Shown here: positions 8,192 through 15,732 of the stretch, one piece after another
How positions within the stretch are numbered: position 1 is the stretch's first letter
Layout of the letters: every line of letters starts with the position of its first letter
IMG/VR virus record: IMGVR_UViG_3300030012_002674
Location: 297-21,762 of that record
Length of the DNA: 21,466 nt
Strand: one strand, 5' to 3'
Source: a virus
The notes under the pieces: generated by a model
The model's input: only the letters and a program-made list of their open reading frames with translations
What the model was told of the DNA's origin: nothing
Databases searched by the model: none
Program-made: the position numbers and the translations under genes

Positions 8192-8353
8192 ATGGCAATG
8201 AAATCAAAACAAAAAGGTCTTGGTGATACTATTGAGGCCATAACAAAAGCAACTGGTATAAAAAAAGTTGTAGAAAAAATTAGTGAAGCTACAGGCAAAG
8301 ACTGTGGCTGCGACAAAAGAAAAGAATATTTAAATAAAAAATTCCCTTATTAA
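8192..8353 (+). CDS. 53-residue Cys-containing conserved miniprotein
   Basis: The short frame begins MAMKSKQKGLGDTIEAITKA and ends LNKKFPY. It starts directly after an AATATT leader and its stop TAA is two bases before the next ATG, so it fits the gene chain exactly. The first half is basic, then a helical stretch GDTIEAITKATGIKKVVEKI, then DCGCDKR with Cys at residues 38 and 40. The layout (GLGDTI..., ATGIKKVVE..., DCGC, KR, LNKKFPY) resembles small proteins I associate with marine tailed phages, often near capsid and connector genes. The function is unknown. One Cys pair is too few for a full zinc site in a monomer, but a dimer could make one. An alternative internal start at the second Met would remove only two residues. 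Confidence 0.82.
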   Translation: MAMKSKQKGLGDTIEAITKATGIKKVVEKISEATGKDCGCDKRKEYLNKKFPY

Positions 8354-8355
8354 TT

Positions 8356-9063
8356 ATGGCTGTAAGTGTAGATACCGTTTATCAAACTGTTTTGAGTACG
8401 TTAAATAAAGAGCAACGTGGATATGTTACGCCTCAAGAATTTAACTTATTTGCAGAACAAGCTCAATTAGATATATTTGAACAGTATTTTTACGATATAA
8501 ATCAATTTGGTAGATTACACGGTAACAATACAGAATATTCAGACATGTTAAATATACTTGAGGAAAAGTTAAGTATATTTGAACAATTTAATCAAGATGT
8601 AAATATGGGTAATGGTGGTGTAGGTACACTACCAGCAAACTATAGATTAGGCGATTTAATGTATAAGCAAAACGCTGATCGTCCTTATGTTACTATTGAA
8701 CACATAAACAAAGGTAACTTGAGAAAAATACAATCTTCACCTTTAACAGAACCCAACTTAATTAGACCTGTTTATATTAAAACATCAGAGACGCAAATAC
8801 AAGTATATCCAGAAACAATAACAGCGGGTGTAACTTGTAATCTAGTATCTAGACCTGTTGCTCCAAACTGGGGTTATGTAATGGTTTATGGTGAAGCATT
8901 ATATAATGCAGGAACTAGTGTTGATTTTCAACTACATCAATCAGAAGAAATAGCATTAGTAGAAAAAATATTAGAGTTTGCAGGACTATCTACAAAAGAA
9001 GTTCAAACTTATCAAATTGCAAACCAAGAAGAAATGCAAACAATACAACAAGAAAAACAATAA
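8356..9063 (+). CDS. Head-tail connector (ring) protein, crAss-like
   Basis: A 235-residue protein opening MAVSVDTVYQTVLSTLNKEQ, with RGYVTPQEFNLFAEQAQLDIFEQYFYDINQF at residues 21-51. This block is strongly conserved among crAss-like phages and marine relatives at this genomic position. Residues 54-80 form a helix, then a Gly/Asn linker, then a beta-rich part (~90-170) with LPANYRLGDL and QIQVYPE. The last ~45 residues are a helix ending in a Gln/Glu-rich tail. Gene order between capsid and nozzle, together with an alpha-beta-alpha layout, suggests one of the adaptor rings stacked below the portal. It could equally be a collar or tail-attachment protein; which ring it forms cannot be told from sequence alone. 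Confidence 0.78.
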   Translation: MAVSVDTVYQTVLSTLNKEQRGYVTPQEFNLFAEQAQLDIFEQYFYDINQFGRLHGNNTEYSDMLNILEEKLSIFEQFNQDVNMGNGGVGTLPANYRLGDLMYKQNADRPYVTIEHINKGNLRKIQSSPLTEPNLIRPVYIKTSETQIQVYPETITAGVTCNLVSRPVAPNWGYVMVYGEALYNAGTSVDFQLHQSEEIALVEKILEFAGLSTKEVQTYQIANQEEMQTIQQEKQ

Positions 9064-9066
9064 CAT

Positions 9067-10233
9067 ATGCCATTATTTCAAGGAACACAACAAGGTTATT
9101 ACAGTCAAACACAAGGCTTTACAGGTTTAGGCGCTGGCAACCTTACGTATGGTCCAGTTACTACAGCTTTCTTTCCTACAAGACCAACACAACAGTCAGA
9201 GATTAGAGTTTTTATAAATGAAATAGAGGTTAGTAAAAACAGTTATTCATATAATGGTACTAGTCCAGGTGACGATGTTGTAGATAATAGTTACAACATA
9301 GTATTTAATAACAATAATCCAAATACAGATATACAGGCCGCTGACGGCTCCCCATTAGCTAATTTACCTATATTATTTCAAGAAATAATACAAACAGAAG
9401 AGTATGGTAATTATCAATATGTATCACTAGAAGATGTTATAAATAATTTTATAATATCATATGTTGGTGAAGATAAAATAATAAGTAAGATAAGAAGAAC
9501 AGATGTTGCTTTTCATGCTCAAAGAGGTTTAGCTGAATTAAGCTATGATACTTTAAAATCTTTTAAATCACAAGAAATAGAAGTTCCACCTTCTTTAACA
9601 ATGAAGTTACCACATGATTATGTTAACTACGTGAAGCTTTCTTGGTTAGATAATGATGGCGTTGAAAGAATATTAATGCCTACAAGAAAAACTAGTAACC
9701 CAGAAGCTTTGATACAAGATAGCAATTATAATTATACTTTTGACAATGACGGTACATTGTTAACTGCTTATGATTCTGAAACATGGGAAAAATTTAGAGA
9801 AGCTACAAATAGAAATGTAACTAATGATGACACGTTAGATGAGTTTGAAAGATATAGAGGCTTAGAAGGTAATAGATATGGATTAAATCCTGAAGTTGCA
9901 AATGCAAACGGTGTTTATTTTATAGATAATTTAAGAGGTAAAATATACTTTGATTCTAGTTTAGCGAACAAAATAATTACACTTAAATATATAAGTGATT
10001 CTTTAGGCACAGATAATGAAATGATTATTCATAAATTTGCAGAAGAAGCTTTATACAAACACATTGCATTAGCTATACTATCTACAAGAGCAAATACTCA
10101 AGAATATTTAATAAATAGATTTAAGAGAGAAAAGTTTGCAGCAACAAGATTAGCTAAAATAAGATTATCAAATTTAAAATCTGAGGAACTTACTCAAATA
10201 ATGAGAGGTAAATCAAAACAAATAAAACACTAA
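9067..10233 (+). CDS. Connector/tail ring protein with extra N-terminal domain
   Basis: A 388-residue protein next to the first connector gene (three-base gap) and just upstream of the nozzle gene. Residues ~121-388 hold the conserved part: LEDVINNFIISYVGEDKI at 121-138, RRTDVAFHAQRGLAELSYDT at 143-162, then IEVPPSLTMKLPHDYVNYVK at 171-190 and a C-terminal helical region. This pattern recalls tail-tube or ring proteins of short-tailed phages such as T7 gp11, and is typical of crAss-like gene blocks. Residues ~31-118 form a separate beta-rich segment (FFPTRPTQQSEIRVFINEIEV, SYSYNG, YNIVFNN), which looks like a small fibre- or collar-type domain. The first 30 residues are Gly/Gln/Tyr-rich and probably flexible. 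The ring role is inferred. Confidence 0.75.
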   Translation: MPLFQGTQQGYYSQTQGFTGLGAGNLTYGPVTTAFFPTRPTQQSEIRVFINEIEVSKNSYSYNGTSPGDDVVDNSYNIVFNNNNPNTDIQAADGSPLANLPILFQEIIQTEEYGNYQYVSLEDVINNFIISYVGEDKIISKIRRTDVAFHAQRGLAELSYDTLKSFKSQEIEVPPSLTMKLPHDYVNYVKLSWLDNDGVERILMPTRKTSNPEALIQDSNYNYTFDNDGTLLTAYDSETWEKFREATNRNVTNDDTLDEFERYRGLEGNRYGLNPEVANANGVYFIDNLRGKIYFDSSLANKIITLKYISDSLGTDNEMIIHKFAEEALYKHIALAILSTRANTQEYLINRFKREKFAATRLAKIRLSNLKSEELTQIMRGKSKQIKH

Positions 10234-10236
10234 TAC

Positions 10237-13200
10237 ATGCCAGAATTTATTCATAACTTTACTCGCGGTAAGATGGAAAGTGATCTTGACGAGAGAATGG
10301 TTCCTAATGGAAGTTACCGTGATGCGTTAAATGTAACAGTTTCTACATCCGAGGCTAGCAATGTTGGTGCTTTACAAAATTTAAAAGGTAATACAGAGAG
10401 AAAAGGTAAACCAAATTCTAATAGTGATTGGTCAAATAACTATATAAGTGATTTAACAAATGCTACTTGTATTGGTTCTATAAGACATGAGCCAACAGAA
10501 TGTATATATTGGTTTATAGCTAGCGAAGCAGATAGATCAAGTGGTTCTGTTAGTGTTATTGCTGAGTTTAATCAAAAAACAAACAAAGTAAGACCTGTAT
10601 TAGTTGATACTAAAAACATACTTAAGTTTACAAAAAATGATCATATTACGGGTATAAATATAGTTGAAAATTTATTATTTTTTACAGATAATAAAACAGA
10701 GCCAAAAAAAATAAATATAGAAAAGTTTAAAAAAGGATCTGTAAACTTTGTAACACACACTAAAGTATCTTCATATAACACGTCAACAGGTGAATACGGT
10801 TTACCACTTGGTTCTGATTTTGCAGAAGAAGACGTTACTGTTATTAAAAAATCTCCAATAACTCAACCGGTTCTAATAATGTCAGATTCTTTAGTAGATG
10901 GCCCTGGTACTGGTACCGATCCTGTTACTACAACTTATTCTGAAAACAATTACTATAATTTTACGTATATTACAGAAGAAGCAGTGGGTAATCAAGCTGC
11001 TGAATATGCTCCTTTACCAACATATCAAACATATCAAGAAGCTGTTGGTACCGCTCAAGCGTATCCAACTAATATGGAGTTTGTTAATATAGTAACATCT
11101 TCTGTACCAACTGGCTGGACTGTTGGTGAAACTATAGTATTAACTGGTAGTCATATAGATGATTATAACAATATAGATGAATATACTATAAGATTAGAAA
11201 TAGTATTTATTAATGGAGCTAATATAAAGTGTAAAATTCAATCAATACCTTCTCGTATATTAAGGTTTGGCGCGGATCAAGATGAATTAATAATTTGGGA
11301 TGTTTTGTTGCAAGAAAAAGATCCTATGTTTGAATTTAACTTTCCTAGATTTGCGTATAGATGGAAATATGAAAACGGTGAATATTCTACTTTTTCTCCA
11401 TTTACAAAACCTGCTTTTATTGGTGATGAGTTTGAATATTTATCATCAGATGGTTTTAATTTAGGTATGAAAAATAACTTAAGATCATTACAAATATCTG
11501 GTTTTGATTGGGGTAGCCCAGAGGTTATTGAATTAGATATATTATATAAATCAGCTACGGGTAATGCAATATATGTAGTAGACACATTAAAAGATAGAAA
11601 CACAACAAGTTTTACTTTAAAAAGCGAGTTGATTGGAGCTGTTGTTGAAGCTAATCAAATATTAAGACCATATGATAATGTGCCTAGAAAAGCGTTAGCT
11701 CAAGAAATTTCAGCTAATAGACTTATATATGCAAATTATTTACAAAATTATAATGTTCCAAGTGTAAATTTAAATTTAAATATTTTATCAGATACGCATC
11801 CTGGTTTGTTAGAAGATGGAGAAAATGATTTTAGAAAACCATTTAAAACTATAAAATCTATAAGAAAATATCAGTTAGGTATTGTTTTTCAAGACGCTTA
11901 TGGTAGACAAACACCTGTTTTTACAGATGCTAACGCAACAATAACATTAGATAAAGATACCGCAATTAAAATAAATAAGTTTTCTGCAAACGTAACAAGT
12001 TTGAGTAGCACGCCTGATTGGATAACTCATTACAAATATTTTATTAAAGACACATCAAATGAATATTACAACTTAGCTCTTGATAGATTTTATTTTGCTG
12101 AAGACGGTAATGTTTGGTTAAGTTTTCCTTCTTCAGAAAGAAACAAAGTTCAAATAGATAGTTATTTAATATTAAAGAAACAACACGATGTAGATACAGA
12201 CTCAATAGGTCCATGTAGATATAAAATACTTGATATACAAAGTAAAGCACCTGAGTTTATAGCTAATTCTAAAAAAATAATAGCGTCGGCTCAGTGTCAA
12301 GTTGTTAGTGGTTTTCAACAAAATTTTTCTTTAATAAACTTTACAGGTCCAAATGCAGATGATAATCAAAACTTTGCAACGGCTTTTAATGGTGATAGTT
12401 TTGTAACTATTTCTGATGGAGGTAATACAACAGATATATTAGGTGTTAAGTTTGGCGGACCAGTATCTAGTGGTGGAACTAATTATGAAGTGTCTTTAGA
12501 TGAACCTTTTGGTTCTGATGCATCTTTCTTTGGAGCTACTGGTTTAGCAAATGGAACCCAAGTAATAATAAACGTTTATAAAAATGAAGAAGAAAGATTA
12601 CCTGAGTTTGAAGGTAGATTTTTTGTAAAAATAAATAGAGATACTGATTTTGAATTAAACATAGTAAAAACATTTTCAGCTTTAGAAAAAAGATATGGAA
12701 TAGTAGCAAGTGTTGATGTTAAAGGTGTTAGTGCAAGCAGAAGTTCTAGAGGTGAATCAGGTAGATGGGGTTTGTTTTTTAGAGATGAAGGTGAATCTCA
12801 AAAAAATGATATTACAAGATGTAGTTGTCCAAGTAGCTGGAGACACTCGGGTATTACTACTGGAGGAAATGGAAATAGGTTAAATGGTTTCAACGGTGTA
12901 CCTGCTAATTCATTAGTTTTTATAGATGGAGAAACAGGTATGGAGCAGGCTTTTTATGCTGGAGCTGCTACTAACAGAACATATTTAGGTGTTTTAATGG
13001 CTGGTTTTGGTAACTTATCTAATTCACTGCAGTCTCGAGGTGCTAAAGACTTTATGTTGACAAAAGCTGTTAAAGGTGCTTTAGTTAGAGTTGTTCATAA
13101 TGATGGAAGAGTAACAGAGCCTTATGAAATAAAAAATCATTGGAGATACCAAGGTAGAAGAGGTATAAGAAAATGTGTATGTACAAAAGGTTGTAAAGAT

Positions 13201-15732
13201 TGTCAAAAAGGCTTAGATAGTAATAATGTTTTTTCTGTAGCATTAGAACTAGAAACACCAATACAGGAAGATTGGGTAGGTAATGGAACTTTGTCAGCGT
13301 TAGCAAATTTAAAAGGTTTTCAAATAGTAGAAGAAGTTGTTACTGATGACAATAAAATATTATCCTCTAATAACCCAGCAGTTTTTGAAACAGAACCTAA
13401 AGAAGCTATTGATATAGATCTATATTATGAAGCTTCAGATGCTTTTCCTATTTCAAACATAACACAAAGCTCTAAAACATTAGATTATTACAATGCTTAC
13501 TCATTTGGTAATGGTGTAGAATCAGATAGAATTAGGGACGATTTCAACGCTCCTAGAATAGGTAAAGGCGTAAAAGTTTCAGCTACATTAGATGAACCTT
13601 ACATGGAAGAAAGAAGATCAAACGGTCTTATATTTTCTCAAATATATAATTCTACATCTGGTATAAATAGATTAAATCAGTTTATACAGGCAGAACCAAT
13701 AACAAAAGACTTAAATCCAGAGTACGGTAGTATTCAAAAGTTGCATTCTAAGAACACTAATTTAGTTACACTATGTGAAGATAAGTGTTTAAGTATATTA
13801 GCTAATAAAGATGCTCTATTTAACGCAGACGGTAATGTTAATGTTACATCTAATAAAGCTGTATTAGGACAAGCAATTCCTTATGCGGGTGAATTTGGTA
13901 TTAGTACAAATCCTGAATCATTTGCTGATTATGGTTTTAGAAGTTATTTTGCTGATAAAAATAGAGGTACAGTTATAAGATTATCGCAAGATGGTATTAC
14001 ACAAATAGCATTAAAAGGTATGAGTGACTTTTTCTCTGATAATCTACCTGTGTGTACAAAAATTATTGGTAGTTATAATGACGATAAAGCTTGCTATAAT
14101 ATAACACTAGATAACTTAACAGAAGAGTGGCAAGATAAACTATCAGCAACACCTAAAGATAAAACAAATTGTGAAGTACCTGATGATATTTCTGACAATA
14201 TAAAATCAACAACAGTTTCGTTTAAAGAAACAGTAGACGGTTGGACTAGTAGAAAATCTTATTATTCAACAACAAACGGCGTTGTATTTCCTCTTGAAAG
14301 CGGCGTTTCATTAAATGATAAATATTATACATTTAACAAAGGTTTAATATGGGAGCACTCTTCAAACAACACTTATAGTAATTTTTATGGAACACAATAT
14401 GATTGTTCTGTTAATGTAATTATAAACGATGTTAATGAATCTATTAAAGGGTTTAAAACTTTAAATTATTCTGGTACAGCTTCAAGAGCCTATAAATACG
14501 GCACAAGTAGTGGTTTAAGTAATTTAACTATAGCTCAAATAGTAGATCAACAAATAGCTCCTAATATTATAAATAGTGAAACAAGTACACCGGGTTGGTA
14601 CACTAATTATATAAACACTGACATGGAGGAAGGTCATATAAAAGAGTTTGTTAAAAAAGAAAATAAATACTTTAATAAAATAAAAGGTTTAAAAACTTTT
14701 TATAATGATAATTGCGATAATAATGTTGATTCATCTGCTTTTCCAACTCAAGGTATAGGTGTTGCAACTATTAGTGGTGGTACTCCTACTAAATTTGATT
14801 TAATTATAAAACTAGATACAAGCTGTAGTACAGAAGGAAATGTTAATCCAGACACTACTAAAAAGTTTTGGTATTTATGGGCTTGTACAAAACCAGGTTC
14901 AAATGATCCAGGTATAGATATAAGAGATATAACTACAGATCAACTTGTAAAGTGTGGTATAGAGGAGTTTTATAACCAATTTCCAAACGGTTACAATGAA
15001 ATAAGTAAAAACTATTTAAATTATAAATTTTATAATTCACAAGGTGTAAACGTGGGTACTCAACTTTACAACGAAGATAATACTCAAGTAAGTTCTAGTG
15101 GCAAGTTTTTATATATAGACCCAGCATCAACACCTAGTAACGATGCTTTAAACGCGAATGTTTCTGGCACTAGTGTTCCTAATACTTATTTTATTATAAC
15201 TATTACAAATGGAACTATATCAGCTAAAACACAATATAACACTTTAGATGATTGCTCTCCTGCGCAACCTGGAGCTACTTTTAGAGCTCACTTAGGTTGG
15301 TTTAAAGTTATTCCTGGACAAGGTAATTATTTTATAAACTTTATAAATGCAACTAAAAATATTTCTAATCCAGGAAGTAGACCTGCTCATTTAAAAAGCG
15401 CGATTATAAGCTGGCTTAATTCTAATTCTATTGTAAATCAAAACAATTTAGGTATATATGCTTTTAATTATAGTTATTTAGCTGGTAATGGAGTTGCTGT
15501 TGGTGAAACTCTTTACAAAGAAGATGGAACAACTTTAGACTCAAATTTTAATACAGGAGCTTTTGTATACAGAACTGATCAAGTTTTTAACGGAGCGTCA
15601 ACAACTGGCTTTTCTGTGAACAGATACGATGTTGATAATAGTGATGATTGGGCCTCTTTACCAGATACTTATAAAATAATAGTCTTACAAAACGGAACAA
15701 TAACCCACGTAATAAACATGAATTCATTATAA
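10237..15732 (+). CDS. Giant tail nozzle (muzzle/stabilisation) protein
   Basis: 1831 residues. The start FTRGKMESDLDERMVPNG, continuing YRDALNVTVSTSEASNVGAL, is the hallmark of the large stabilisation or muzzle proteins of crAss-like phages. By analogy with T7 gp12 and P22 gp10, it should form the tube end that retains packaged DNA and touches the host surface. Most of it is beta-rich with repeated short strands, compatible with propeller-type folds. Cys residues cluster at 862/864 (CSC) and 980/982/986/989 (CVCTKGCKDC), an arrangement suggestive of metal binding. Residues ~1595-1671 and ~1739-1828 contain two copies of a domain, so the C-terminal third may be a host-facing extension. It starts three bases after the previous stop and overlaps the next ATG by one base (TAATG). 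Alternative: a tail spike or combined nozzle/adhesin. Confidence 0.85.
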   Translation: MPEFIHNFTRGKMESDLDERMVPNGSYRDALNVTVSTSEASNVGALQNLKGNTERKGKPNSNSDWSNNYISDLTNATCIGSIRHEPTECIYWFIASEADRSSGSVSVIAEFNQKTNKVRPVLVDTKNILKFTKNDHITGINIVENLLFFTDNKTEPKKINIEKFKKGSVNFVTHTKVSSYNTSTGEYGLPLGSDFAEEDVTVIKKSPITQPVLIMSDSLVDGPGTGTDPVTTTYSENNYYNFTYITEEAVGNQAAEYAPLPTYQTYQEAVGTAQAYPTNMEFVNIVTSSVPTGWTVGETIVLTGSHIDDYNNIDEYTIRLEIVFINGANIKCKIQSIPSRILRFGADQDELIIWDVLLQEKDPMFEFNFPRFAYRWKYENGEYSTFSPFTKPAFIGDEFEYLSSDGFNLGMKNNLRSLQISGFDWGSPEVIELDILYKSATGNAIYVVDTLKDRNTTSFTLKSELIGAVVEANQILRPYDNVPRKALAQEISANRLIYANYLQNYNVPSVNLNLNILSDTHPGLLEDGENDFRKPFKTIKSIRKYQLGIVFQDAYGRQTPVFTDANATITLDKDTAIKINKFSANVTSLSSTPDWITHYKYFIKDTSNEYYNLALDRFYFAEDGNVWLSFPSSERNKVQIDSYLILKKQHDVDTDSIGPCRYKILDIQSKAPEFIANSKKIIASAQCQVVSGFQQNFSLINFTGPNADDNQNFATAFNGDSFVTISDGGNTTDILGVKFGGPVSSGGTNYEVSLDEPFGSDASFFGATGLANGTQVIINVYKNEEERLPEFEGRFFVKINRDTDFELNIVKTFSALEKRYGIVASVDVKGVSASRSSRGESGRWGLFFRDEGESQKNDITRCSCPSSWRHSGITTGGNGNRLNGFNGVPANSLVFIDGETGMEQAFYAGAATNRTYLGVLMAGFGNLSNSLQSRGAKDFMLTKAVKGALVRVVHNDGRVTEPYEIKNHWRYQGRRGIRKCVCTKGCKDCQKGLDSNNVFSVALELETPIQEDWVGNGTLSALANLKGFQIVEEVVTDDNKILSSNNPAVFETEPKEAIDIDLYYEASDAFPISNITQSSKTLDYYNAYSFGNGVESDRIRDDFNAPRIGKGVKVSATLDEPYMEERRSNGLIFSQIYNSTSGINRLNQFIQAEPITKDLNPEYGSIQKLHSKNTNLVTLCEDKCLSILANKDALFNADGNVNVTSNKAVLGQAIPYAGEFGISTNPESFADYGFRSYFADKNRGTVIRLSQDGITQIALKGMSDFFSDNLPVCTKIIGSYNDDKACYNITLDNLTEEWQDKLSATPKDKTNCEVPDDISDNIKSTTVSFKETVDGWTSRKSYYSTTNGVVFPLESGVSLNDKYYTFNKGLIWEHSSNNTYSNFYGTQYDCSVNVIINDVNESIKGFKTLNYSGTASRAYKYGTSSGLSNLTIAQIVDQQIAPNIINSETSTPGWYTNYINTDMEEGHIKEFVKKENKYFNKIKGLKTFYNDNCDNNVDSSAFPTQGIGVATISGGTPTKFDLIIKLDTSCSTEGNVNPDTTKKFWYLWACTKPGSNDPGIDIRDITTDQLVKCGIEEFYNQFPNGYNEISKNYLNYKFYNSQGVNVGTQLYNEDNTQVSSSGKFLYIDPASTPSNDALNANVSGTSVPNTYFIITITNGTISAKTQYNTLDDCSPAQPGATFRAHLGWFKVIPGQGNYFINFINATKNISNPGSRPAHLKSAIISWLNSNSIVNQNNLGIYAFNYSYLAGNGVAVGETLYKEDGTTLDSNFNTGAFVYRTDQVFNGASTTGFSVNRYDVDNSDDWASLPDTYKIIVLQNGTITHVINMNSL
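15019..15720 (+). repeat. Duplicated C-terminal domain in the nozzle protein
   Basis: Two diverged protein-level copies. Copy 1 is about residues 1595-1671 (15019-15249); copy 2 is about 1739-1828 (15451-15720). Shared features in order: an aromatic strand (NYKFYNS / YAFNYSY), GV-VG, the core LYNEDNTQ / LYKEDGTT, a G-F-Y strand (GKFLYID / GAFVYRT), a variable loop, then TYFIITITNGTI / TYKIIVLQNGTI. The order is identical in both copies. Nucleotide identity looks low, so the duplication is old. The location at the tail tip suggests receptor-contact modules, but that is inference. Confidence 0.7.

Noticed and set aside
8122-8316. 64-codon - strand open frame over the miniprotein and hairpin
   Set aside because: Antisense to the 53-residue + strand gene, which has the better start context and spacing, and crosses the hairpin.
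11277-11603. 108-codon - strand open frame inside the nozzle gene
   Set aside because: Fully within a conserved long + strand gene; Ser/Asn/Leu/Ile-rich composition typical of an antisense shadow.
12044-13306. Hydrophobic Leu/Tyr-rich - strand open frames inside the nozzle gene
   Set aside because: The apparent membrane-like composition comes from reading AT-rich coding DNA backwards; no start signals, and the + strand gene is intact.
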